Of a stretch of DNA of 6,523 nucleotides, positions 1-5,778 are shown piece by piece. Origin of the DNA: an uncultured Subdoligranulum sp. (lineage in GTDB: Bacteria > Bacillota_A > Clostridia > Oscillospirales > Ruminococcaceae); contig CAAGRN010000126.1 in NCBI GenBank assembly GCA_900772715.1, positions 1 through 6,523 of the forward strand, written 5' to 3'. Both the position numbers and the translations under genes were made by a program. The notes beneath the pieces are model-generated. The model was not told the DNA's origin. It made no database searches and saw nothing but the letters and a program-made list of their open reading frames with translations. Each line of letters begins with the position of its first letter. Position 1 is the first letter of the stretch.

Positions 1-631
1 CGTCGGGCAGCCCGGCGCAGATCTCCATCTTCGCTTTCAGTATATTCTCCCGCGTGCCGAGATTTTCCAGATGGGACACGCCGATCAGCGTAATAATGGC
101 GGCGGCGGGGCGGGCGCAGCGGGTCAGGCGCTCAATTTCGCCGGCGTGGTCCATCCCCATTTCCACCACCGCGTACTCGGTGGCGGTGGTCAGGCGGAAC
201 AGCGTGTTCGGTACGCCGATGTCGTTGTTCTGGTTGCCCTCGGTCTTTAAGGTGTTGCCGAACGCCGACAGCACCGCGTAGCAAAATTCCTTGGTGGTGG
301 TCTTGCCCACGCTGCCGGTAACGCCGATCATACGCGGGCTGAACAGCATCCGGTAGTTGGACGCCATACGCACCATGGCAAGCGCGCTGTCCTGCACAAG
401 GACGGTGCGGTTTTCGGGTACGCCCGGCACGGGGTGGTTGGCAACGATATACGCCGCGCCGTTTTGGTAAGCGGCGGCGGCAAAGTCGTGACCGTCTACC
501 CGCTCGCCCGCAAAGCAGACAAAGACGCAGCCGGGCTGCACCTTGCGGCTGTCGGTGACAACGGCGGTGACGGGTACAGGCTCCGCGAGGGTCAGCCCCG
601 CCAGCAGTTCATTGGCATGGATGGTTTGCAT
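1..631 (-). CDS. murF: MurF, UDP-N-acetylmuramoyl-tripeptide--D-alanyl-D-alanine ligase (N-terminal 210 codons; cut by window edge)
   Basis: MurF is the cytoplasmic ATP-dependent ligase that adds D-Ala-D-Ala to UDP-MurNAc-tripeptide, the last soluble step of the peptidoglycan precursor. Seen here: an N-terminal Mur ligase domain (residues 1-98) with the TDSRKVQPGCVFV motif at 26-38, then the central ATPase domain with P-loop GSVGKTTTKE at 106-115. The MurF-type signature TEGNQNNDIGVPNTLF (130-145), VVEMGMDHAGEI (155-166) and IGVSHLENLGTRENILKAK (183-201) follow; these separate it from MurC, MurD and MurE. The ATG at 631 follows TAAGGAGG (649-642) with 10 nt between, and begins 21 bp after the PBP stop, so it is very likely the last visible gene of the same operon. 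The family is about 450 residues, so over half of the protein, including the C-terminal ligase domain, lies outside the window. No sign of damage in the visible part. Confidence 0.96.
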   Translation of the reverse strand, partial: MQTIHANELLAGLTLAEPVPVTAVVTDSRKVQPGCVFVCFAGERVDGHDFAAAAYQNGAAYIVANHPVPGVPENRTVLVQDSALAMVRMASNYRMLFSPRMIGVTGSVGKTTTKEFCYAVLSAFGNTLKTEGNQNNDIGVPNTLFRLTTATEYAVVEMGMDHAGEIERLTRCARPAAAIITLIGVSHLENLGTRENILKAKMEICAGLPD

Positions 632-652
632 AGGTATGCTGCCTCCTTACAA

Positions 653-3085
653 TTATTCGGTGGTGATGGTCACAACGGTGCCGTAGGCGGCTTCGCTGCC
701 GCCCGCCACATCCTGGCTGACCACCTTGCCGGACCCGCTGCCCACAAGGCGGACATTCAGGCTGCTGCTTTTCAGCATCTGGGCGGCAAAGGTGCCGCTG
801 CTGCCCACAACGTCGGGCACGGTGGTCTTGCTGTCCTGATCGGTCTGGGTGTACAGATACACCGTGGAACCCGCCGGGACGGTGGCACCTGCCACAGGGT
901 ACTGGTAGACGATGGTGCCGTTTTCGCCGATCAGGCGGTGCTGCAGACCCTGCTTGTTCAGCTCGACCTGTGCGCCGGTCCATGTGTTTTCCAGGCAGTA
1001 ATGGACCTTGACTTCCTCGGTGGGGTTGTAGTCGGGGTCCTGCTCCAGCCCCAGATAGGGCGCCACCTCGCTGATGATGTTGCCCACGACAGGCGCAACG
1101 ATCTGACCTGCCAGGTCACGCACCCAGCGCGGGTCGTCCAGCATAACGAACACTTCGATTTCGGGGTCGTCCACGGGCAGCACGGCGGCAAAGCTCATCT
1201 GCTTGTAGTAGTCGCCGTCGCCGCGCAGCGAGCGGTCGGTTCGCTCGGCGGTGCCGGACTTGCCGCCAATGCGGTAGCCCGCCACATAGGCGTTGCGGTT
1301 GGAGTGTCCTTCCTCGCCGTGACCGACGGTTTCCTCCATCATAGAAAGCAGCTGGGCGCTGACTTCCTCGGAAATGACCTGACGGCGGATGTCGGTTTCG
1401 GTCTGGGAAACCACGTTGCCCGCCTTGTCGGTGATTTTATCCACCACATAGGGGGTAACCAGATACCCGCCGTTGGCGACCGCCGCCACCGCCGTTGCCA
1501 TCTGCAGCGGGGTGATGGACTCGTTCTGACCAAACGCCGCCGTGTACAGGTTGGTGTCCACGTTTGCCATCTGCTCGGCATTGTAGACGTTGGTCCAGCG
1601 GGTTTCGTTGGGCAGGTCAATGCCGGTGGGCTGGGTGAAGCCGAACGCCTTGATATAGTTGTAGAAAATCGAGGGCTGCAGGGTCTGCGCCGCTTGGATA
1701 AACCAGATGTTGCAGCTGTTGTTCAGCGCCTGCGCCATATCCTGCAGGCCGTGGGTGTAGCCCAAAGCGCAGTGGTAGGTGTGCTTGTATTTTTCGGAAT
1801 CCTCGTTGACGGTCAGCTCGCCGCCGCAGTAGAATTCCTGCTCGGCGGTCATCACGCCGGAATCCAGCCCGGCTGCCGCCGTGACCAGCTTGAACACCGA
1901 GCCGGGGATGTACAGCTCGGTAATGTTTTTGTTTTTCCACTGGGATTCGCGCAGCATACCCTGCAGGCGGGTGTACTCGCTGCTGACGGTGTTGCCGTCC
2001 TCGTCCTGTGTGGTTTCGGTGCCGATGCGCCCGTCCGCCACAATATCCGCGACCTGCTTTTCGCCCAAGCGGCTTTGCAGCCACTCGATGTCGTCGTCGG
2101 TCAGCCATTCGTTGTCTAAGATCGTCTGCATCTTGGCGTCGGCGATCACATACGGCTGGTTGGGGTCAAACTGCTGGGTGGTCGCCATCGCCAGCACCGC
2201 GCCGGTTTTGACGTTCATCACAATGGCGCAGCCGCGCCCGTGAACCTGATAGGTGTCCATCGCCTCGTTGAGGTATTTTTCCACGATGGACTGCACGTTT
2301 TCGTCAATGGTCAAAACCAGATCGTTGCCGTCCACCGCGTCGTAGACCTTGGCGGCGGATTCGTCCAGCACCTCGCCGTCGCGGTTGGTTTCGGCAATGC
2401 TGCGTCCGGGCGTGCCTGCCAGCGTTTCCTCGTAGGATTTTTCCAGCCCGTAGGCGCCCTCGCCGTCGGCATTGCAGAAGCCCAGCACCGATGCCAGAAA
2501 TTCGCCGTAGGGGTAGCTGCGCACGCTGGTCTGCTCGGTGCGCAGGTAGACAACGCGCGCCCCGGTGACGTTGTCTTTTTCGGTGGGGATGCGGTACTCG
2601 TCCGCATAGGCAAGGATGGCGTCCGCCACCGGCTTTTCGACGCCCTTGGCGATGACGCGGTACTGGTACGGCTCGCCCGCGTCGTTTTTGGCGGTCAGCA
2701 CGTCCAGCACGGCTTCGGCGGTAGTGCCGTTGTTCAGCAGGTTGGCAATTTCCTCGGCTGCGGTTTGCAGCTGGGCGTCGGTTGCCCCCGCCTTGACGGA
2801 GGACGACGGGTCGCAGATGATGTTCCACACGGTGTTGGATTTTGCCAGCACCTTGCCGTTGGCGCTTAAAATGGAGCCGCGCGCGGCGGGCAGCACGGTG
2901 TCCTTGAGCTGCTGCGCCACAGCCTCGGTGCGGTACAGCTCGGCATCGCGCAGCTGCAAGGCGTACAGCTGGTAAATCAGCACGCCGAAGCCGAAAATCA
3001 GAAACAGCGCCGTTGCCACCAGCGTGCGCAGGCGCATATGGATGTCCTGTTTTCGGCGGTCTGCGTTGTGGGAGGTTTGTGCCAT
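653..3085 (-). CDS. ftsI: Class B penicillin-binding protein (septal transpeptidase, FtsI/SpoVD/PBP2X type) with C-terminal PASTA region
   Basis: Membrane-anchored D,D-transpeptidase that cross-links septal peptidoglycan with FtsW and the FtsL/DivIC complex. The 810-residue product has a short basic cytoplasmic tail, one transmembrane segment (about residues 19-44), and the class B pedestal motif RGSILSANGKVLAKS (69-83). The transpeptidase domain has all three active-site motifs: SVFK (Ser396, Lys399), SCN (457-459) and KSG (609-611). Two C-terminal PASTA-like segments follow (about 692-747, degenerate; 754-810, starting TTVPDVVG). The domain plan matches Firmicute SpoVD/PBP2X; whether it serves division or sporulation cannot be told from sequence, so the symbol is provisional. 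The reading frame stays open to an ATG at 3154, but that codon lies inside a hairpin and has no Shine-Dalgarno; the ATG at 3085 has AAGGA (3098-3094) at 8 nt and puts the membrane anchor near the N-terminus. A longer than usual acidic segment precedes the catalytic serine. Confidence 0.96.
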   Translation of the reverse strand: MAQTSHNADRRKQDIHMRLRTLVATALFLIFGFGVLIYQLYALQLRDAELYRTEAVAQQLKDTVLPAARGSILSANGKVLAKSNTVWNIICDPSSSVKAGATDAQLQTAAEEIANLLNNGTTAEAVLDVLTAKNDAGEPYQYRVIAKGVEKPVADAILAYADEYRIPTEKDNVTGARVVYLRTEQTSVRSYPYGEFLASVLGFCNADGEGAYGLEKSYEETLAGTPGRSIAETNRDGEVLDESAAKVYDAVDGNDLVLTIDENVQSIVEKYLNEAMDTYQVHGRGCAIVMNVKTGAVLAMATTQQFDPNQPYVIADAKMQTILDNEWLTDDDIEWLQSRLGEKQVADIVADGRIGTETTQDEDGNTVSSEYTRLQGMLRESQWKNKNITELYIPGSVFKLVTAAAGLDSGVMTAEQEFYCGGELTVNEDSEKYKHTYHCALGYTHGLQDMAQALNNSCNIWFIQAAQTLQPSIFYNYIKAFGFTQPTGIDLPNETRWTNVYNAEQMANVDTNLYTAAFGQNESITPLQMATAVAAVANGGYLVTPYVVDKITDKAGNVVSQTETDIRRQVISEEVSAQLLSMMEETVGHGEEGHSNRNAYVAGYRIGGKSGTAERTDRSLRGDGDYYKQMSFAAVLPVDDPEIEVFVMLDDPRWVRDLAGQIVAPVVGNIISEVAPYLGLEQDPDYNPTEEVKVHYCLENTWTGAQVELNKQGLQHRLIGENGTIVYQYPVAGATVPAGSTVYLYTQTDQDSKTTVPDVVGSSGTFAAQMLKSSSLNVRLVGSGSGKVVSQDVAGGSEAAYGTVVTITTE

Positions 3086-3093
3086 AAGCGGAT

Positions 3094-3098
3094 TCCTT
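3094..3098 (-). promoter_or_regulatory. Ribosome binding site that fixes the PBP start
   Basis: AAGGA on the minus strand, 8 nt before the ATG at 3085. It decides in favour of that start over the upstream in-frame ATG at 3154, which has no purine-rich sequence before it. Confidence 0.75.
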
Positions 3099-3112
3099 TT
3101 TTGCCTATTGCG

Positions 3113-3167
3113 GCTGCGAGCCTTTTTGCGCAAAGCGGCAATGCCGCATGGCAAAAAGGCTCGCAGC
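3113..3167. repeat. 55-bp branched inverted repeat between ftsL and the PBP gene
   Basis: Perfect 17-bp arms at 3113-3129 and 3151-3167 (GCTGCGAGCCTTTTTGC and its exact reverse complement). They enclose a second perfect 5-bp hairpin, GCGGC-AAT-GCCGC (3135-3147), with internal-loop sides of 5 and 3 nt. The element fills over half of the 96-bp gap between the ftsL stop and the PBP start. In the minus-strand RNA the stem is followed by CGCAATAGG rather than a U-tract, so it is not a canonical terminator for the operon. It could be a mobile palindromic repeat (REP or MITE-like), an RNA stability or processing element that separates ftsL and PBP expression, or a partial attenuator. The structure is seen directly; the function is not known. 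Confidence 0.85.
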
Positions 3168-3181
3168 TACGATATAATTTT

Positions 3182-3655
3182 TTACGGGTTCAGGTTGCCC
3201 AGCAGGCTGAGCGCAGCGGTGCGCACACTCGCCAGAAAGCGGGTGGCGCTGTCGCCGGTTTTTTCAATGACGCTGTCTTCCTCCAGCCGGACATAGGTGA
3301 TCTGGCTGGCATCCAGCTTGACAAGCTCCAGCCGTCCCTCGGCAACCTCCTGCAGGCTGCTGCGGGAGGTGATCTCCCCCATTTTGGTGGAAAGATAATC
3401 GTACTCGCTGCCGGCGGCGGTCAGCTCGGCGCGGGCGGTGTTGATCTGCCCGTTCAGCTCGGTCAGCTTGGCTTGGCTGTACACCACGCTGACGATCAGC
3501 CCCAGCAGCAGCGCAGCCGCCAGCACACGCAGCGTGTTTGCCAGCAGATGCCCGGCTTTGCGCAGCCCGTTTTTGCCGCCGCGCACCACGCGCACGCTGG
3601 GCTGCGGGCGATCCAGCCTTTCGGCGGCTTGGTCATGCAGAAGTACAGTTGTCAT
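3182..3655 (-). CDS. ftsL: FtsL-like bitopic septum-site membrane protein
   Basis: Predicted small division protein of the FtsL/DivIC class, which links the divisome scaffold to the septal synthase FtsW-FtsI. The 157-residue product has a basic cytoplasmic tail (1-43; Arg/Lys-rich around 22-33), one transmembrane helix (about 44-59), and an extracellular heptad-like segment from about 60 to 100 (AKLTELNGQINTARAELTA onward) suited to a coiled coil. A conserved-looking patch follows: EVAEGRLELVKLDASQITYV, then a C-terminal tail with hydrophobic stretches. FtsL diverges fast at the sequence level, so the call rests on topology, coiled coil and position between rsmH and a class B PBP gene. The ATG at 3655 has GAAAGG (3668-3663) at 7 nt and starts 29 bp after the rsmH stop. 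At 157 residues it is somewhat longer than the roughly 110-130 usual for the family. Confidence 0.85.
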   Translation of the reverse strand: MTTVLLHDQAAERLDRPQPSVRVVRGGKNGLRKAGHLLANTLRVLAAALLLGLIVSVVYSQAKLTELNGQINTARAELTAAGSEYDYLSTKMGEITSRSSLQEVAEGRLELVKLDASQITYVRLEEDSVIEKTGDSATRFLASVRTAALSLLGNLNP

Positions 3656-3684
3656 AAGCTTGCCTTTCTATGCGCCGCAAGCCT

Positions 3685-4608
3685 TTACACCTTTTCCAGC
3701 ACACGCAGCTTGGCGCTCCGCGCACGGCGGTTCTGCTCCAGCTCCTCGGCGTTGGCTTCTATGGGTTTGCGGGTAATCAGTTTGGCCTTGGGTACGCCGC
3801 CGCAGGTACACACCGGCTGTTCCGGCGGGCAGGTGCAGCGAAGCGCCCAATGGCGGAATTTGTTTTTGACGAGGCGGTCCTCCAGGCTGTGGAAGGTGAT
3901 AACGCACAGTCTGCCGCCGGGCGCCAGACAGTTAAAGATGGCGTCCAGCCCTTCGTTGAGGGCGTCCAGCTCGGAGTTGACCGCAATGCGCACCGCCTGA
4001 AAGGTCCGGCGCGCGGGGTTTTTGGCTTTGCGGCGCTCCGCCGGGGGTACGGCGCTTGCCACAATGTCCGCCAGCTGCAGGGTGGTTTCAATGGGTGCCG
4101 CTTCGCGGGCGGACACGATCTTGCCGGCGATCTGCCAGGCGTAGGGTTCCTCGCCGTAGTCGCGCAGGATGCGGGTCAGTTCCTCACGGCTCAGGGTGTT
4201 GACCAGATCCGCGGCGGTGGGGCCCTGCTGGCTCATACGCATATCCAGCGGCGCGTCGGCGTGGTAGGAAAAGCCGCGCTCCGCGTCGTCCAGCTGGTGG
4301 CTGGAAACGCCCAAGTCCAACAAAGCCCCGTTGACCGCCGGGATGTCCAGTTCCGCCAGGACACGCGCCGCCTCGCGGAAGTTCACCTGTACGACCTGCG
4401 CCGGAAGACCCTTTAGCCTTTCGGTGGCGACTGCCACCGCATCCGGGTCCTGATCCAGAGAGATCAACCGTCCGGTCGTCAGGCGTTTTGCGATCTCTTT
4501 GCTATGCCCTGCGCCCCCGGCGGTGCCATCCAGATAGATGCCCGTGGGGTCGATGTTCAAGCCGTCCAGGCAGGGCTGCAGCAGGACGGGAATGTGGGAA
4601 AACTCCAT
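3685..4608 (-). CDS. rsmH: RsmH, 16S rRNA (cytosine-1402-N4)-methyltransferase
   Basis: S-adenosylmethionine-dependent enzyme (formerly MraW) that N4-methylates C1402 in the decoding centre of 16S rRNA. The 307-residue length is typical. Visible family motifs are the N-terminal FSHIPVLL (3-10), the SAM-binding loop LDGTAGGAGHS (26-36), the acidic SAM-ribose region SLDQDPDAV (50-58), LLDLGVSSHQLDDAERGFSY (96-115), PLDMRM (120-125), and the C-terminal FHSLEDR (239-245). A CxC-x6-CxC cluster (Cys258, 260, 267, 269) lies before the end; I recall similar cysteines in many clostridial RsmH proteins, so it is not treated as odd. The ATG at 4608 is preceded by AAGGGA (4621-4616) at 7 nt and follows the mraZ stop by 26 bp. 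Position directly after mraZ is the classic dcw arrangement. Cytoplasmic; ends with TAA. Confidence 0.98.
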   Translation of the reverse strand: MEFSHIPVLLQPCLDGLNIDPTGIYLDGTAGGAGHSKEIAKRLTTGRLISLDQDPDAVAVATERLKGLPAQVVQVNFREAARVLAELDIPAVNGALLDLGVSSHQLDDAERGFSYHADAPLDMRMSQQGPTAADLVNTLSREELTRILRDYGEEPYAWQIAGKIVSAREAAPIETTLQLADIVASAVPPAERRKAKNPARRTFQAVRIAVNSELDALNEGLDAIFNCLAPGGRLCVITFHSLEDRLVKNKFRHWALRCTCPPEQPVCTCGGVPKAKLITRKPIEANAEELEQNRRARSAKLRVLEKV

Positions 4609-4634
4609 AAACTAATCCCTTTATAAATCAAGAC

Positions 4635-5051
4635 TTAGAAGTCCAGTTCTTCCATTTCGGCGGTAAAATCCTCGTCACTGTCGGCCTGGCTTTCGTTCCA
4701 GGCGGCGGTGTTCCAGATTTCGGCAAAGCTGCGGTTTCCGATGATGGTCACATCGTGGTCAAGCCCGGCGTACTCGCGCAGCTTGGCGGGCAGCTGGATG
4801 CGCCCCTGCTTGTCGGGCGTGACCTCCACCGCCGAGGCGTACAGCATACGGCTGACCTTGCGCCCCTTCACAAGACCTTTTTCCTCAATTTTGGCGGCGA
4901 CCTTTTCAAACTCGTCGGCGGGGAACGCTGCCAGACAATTGTCCAGCCAGCGCGCCACGATAAACGTTTCGCCCATCGTGTCGCGGAAACGCGCGGGGAA
5001 GTTCAGACGCCCCTTGGCGTCAATGGCGTAATCGTATTGACCTACCAGCAC
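4635..5051 (-). CDS. mraZ: MraZ, dcw-operon transcriptional regulator
   Basis: Ring-forming DNA-binding protein with two AbrB-like swapped-hairpin domains, known in Escherichia coli to repress its own dcw operon by binding short repeats upstream of the gene. The 138-residue product shows both family DxxxR motifs, DAKGR at 11-15 (in GQYDYAIDAKGRLNFP) and DKQGR at 80-84 (followed by IQLPAKLREYAGL), plus RMLYASAVEV between them. The acidic C-terminal tail (ADSDEDFTAEMEELDF) is unremarkable. The start is GTG at 5051, with a GGGAGG core (5065-5060) inside an AAGGGGAGGG purine run and 8 nt of spacing; it gives the expected MLVGQYDY N-terminus. First gene of the operon, followed by rsmH after 26 bp. 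Four GGGTA repeats upstream look like its operator, implying autoregulation. Confidence 0.98.
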   Translation of the reverse strand: MLVGQYDYAIDAKGRLNFPARFRDTMGETFIVARWLDNCLAAFPADEFEKVAAKIEEKGLVKGRKVSRMLYASAVEVTPDKQGRIQLPAKLREYAGLDHDVTIIGNRSFAEIWNTAAWNESQADSDEDFTAEMEELDF

Positions 5052-5101
5052 GCGGCTTCCCTCCCCTTTCTACATTTTGCACAAGATTTCCGCATTATTT
5101 T

Positions 5102-5117
5102 TGACGCTGTTGCGTCA
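5102..5117. promoter_or_regulatory. TGACGC-N4-GCGTCA inverted repeat in the mraZ leader
   Basis: Perfect 6-bp arms (5102-5107 and 5112-5117) around a 4-nt spacer, about 50 bp before the mraZ start codon. It could be a binding site for a dimeric regulator or a small hairpin in the leader RNA. Nothing in the window identifies a binding protein. Confidence 0.4.
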
Positions 5118-5121
5118 CCGC

Positions 5122-5151
5122 TGTGGAAAACTCGGTGGAAAGTGTGGATAA
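5122..5151 (-). promoter_or_regulatory. Cluster of DnaA boxes upstream of mraZ
   Basis: On the minus strand TTATCCACA (5151-5143) is an exact match to the consensus DnaA box. TTTTCCACA (5130-5122) fits the relaxed consensus TTWTNCACA in the same orientation, 21 bp away. Between them CTTTCCACC (5142-5134) repeats the TCCAC core in a degenerate form. Three same-direction cores in 30 bp just upstream of a division operon suggest DnaA binding. In Bacillus subtilis the equivalent mraZ(yllB)-ftsL operon is reported to respond to replication stress through DnaA, which supports a regulatory reading here by analogy. Confidence 0.6.
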
Positions 5152-5153
5152 CT

Positions 5154-5198
5154 ACCCACATTTACCCAAAACCAGGGGCGAATTACCCCCTTTTACCC
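5154..5198 (-). promoter_or_regulatory. Probable MraZ operator (four GGGTA boxes)
   Basis: On the minus strand GGGT occurs at 5198-5195, 5188-5185, 5167-5164 and 5157-5154, each followed by A. Start-to-start distances are 10, 21 and 10 bp, so all four boxes lie on one face of the helix with one position skipped. The published E. coli MraZ operator is a series of TGGGN boxes separated by 5 nt, that is a 10-bp period upstream of mraZ, and this matches in sequence, spacing and location. Three of the four read TGGGT; the second reads GGGGT. Confidence 0.72.
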
Positions 5199-5212
5199 AC
5201 CGTGGTATCTTT

Positions 5213-5241
5213 AGTCTACCATCTAACGATACAAAAAGCAA
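5213..5241 (-). promoter_or_regulatory. Candidate promoter of the mraZ operon (weak)
   Basis: TTGCTT (5241-5236), 17 nt, then TAGACT (5218-5213) on the minus strand. The boxes match the housekeeping consensus at only 3 of 6 and 4 of 6 positions. Its position is sensible: transcription would start near 5206 and run straight into the MraZ boxes. The -35 overlaps the terminator stem of the upstream unit. No better candidate was seen between 5241 and 5052, but the call is tentative. Confidence 0.3.
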
Positions 5242-5273
5242 GCCCACAGCAGAAAAAATCTGCTGTGGGCTTG
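5233..5273 (-). terminator. Intrinsic terminator after the rsmD / coiled-coil gene unit
   Basis: Perfect 15-bp stem (arms 5273-5259 and 5253-5239, CAAGCCCACAGCAGA and its complement) with a 5-nt loop. In the minus-strand RNA it is followed by C and a run of five U (5237-5233). It starts 25 bp after the stop codon of the coiled-coil gene, so it closes that transcription unit and separates it from mraZ. Confidence 0.9.
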
Positions 5274-5298
5274 AATTTTCACATTTTAAGAGAGCGGT

Positions 5299-5778
5299 TT
5301 ATTTGTGGTTCTGTCCGCGCGGGCTGCGGGCGGCGGCGTTGCGCAGGTTCATACGGGTGTTTTTGATGTCGGAAACGCTGCGCGCCAGCACCTCCTCGGA
5401 GTTTTTCAGGATGCTTTCGCAGTAGACGGTGGCGTTGCGGCTGAGTTCCTTCGCCTGCGTCTGGGCGGCGGACAAAATTTCCACCGCGCGCTGTTGGCTG
5501 CGCTTGACGATCTCCTGCTCGCTGACCAGCGTGCGGGCGCGTTCCTCCGCCTGCTGGATGATGCCCTCCGCCTCGATGCGGGCATTTTTGACGATCTGTT
5601 CTCGGTCGTTGACGATTTTTTTGCTTTCCCGCACTTCGTCGGGCATATTGTTGCGCACTTCATCAATAATGTCGCGCATACGGTCCACATCCACCACGCG
5701 CTTGGAGGAGGCAAACGGCACAGCCGAGCCGGCTTCCAGCGTTTCTTCCATCAGATCCAGCAATTCTTCTACGTTCAT
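5299..5778 (-). CDS. Soluble coiled-coil protein resembling ATP synthase subunit b / DivIVA-type helices
   Basis: A 159-residue protein of unproven function, probably cytoplasmic, with no signal peptide or membrane segment. It begins with an acidic helix (MNVEELLDLMEETLEAG), has a conserved-looking linker VVDVDRMRDIIDEVRNNMPDEV (split as residues 28-40 and 41-49), then an almost unbroken charged helix from about 50 to 135 rich in Glu, Ala, Arg and Gln. The tail is basic. I recall clostridial proteins of this build, often labelled simply ATPase or V-type ATPase subunit H-like, next to rsmD and coaD; no nucleotide-binding motif is visible, so an enzymatic role is not supported. The ATG overlaps the rsmD stop as ATGA, and AGAGGA (5790-5785) lies 6 nt before it inside rsmD, pointing to translational coupling. 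A scaffold role near the cell envelope is only a guess. Confidence 0.85.
   Translation of the reverse strand: MNVEELLDLMEETLEAGSAVPFASSKRVVDVDRMRDIIDEVRNNMPDEVRESKKIVNDREQIVKNARIEAEGIIQQAEERARTLVSEQEIVKRSQQRAVEILSAAQTQAKELSRNATVYCESILKNSEEVLARSVSDIKNTRMNLRNAAARSPRGQNHK

Noticed and set aside
434..2119. 561-codon open frame on the plus strand opposite murF and the PBP gene
   Set aside because: It is antisense to two well-supported genes. Its composition (Gly, Val, Ala, His rich, no recognisable domain) is what the reverse complement of GC-rich coding sequence gives, and it spans the PBP-murF boundary.
3086..3154. Upstream ATG at 3154 as the PBP start
   Set aside because: It lies in the hairpin with no Shine-Dalgarno; the added 23 residues are hydrophilic and unlike PBP N-termini. 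The ATG at 3085 has a good ribosome binding site.
3113..3182. Intrinsic terminator within the dcw operon
   Set aside because: The hairpin has no U-tract directly after it on the minus strand. On the plus strand a T run follows only after about 10 nt and there is no plus-strand gene to terminate.
3829..3880. CxC-x6-CxC cysteine cluster in RsmH as an unusual metal site
   Set aside because: I recall similar cysteine pairs at this place in many clostridial RsmH proteins, so it is probably a normal family feature.
3038..4000. 320-codon open frame on the plus strand opposite PBP, ftsL and rsmH
   Set aside because: It crosses three real minus-strand genes and two gaps, has no family motif, and is explained by scarce stop codons in high-GC DNA.
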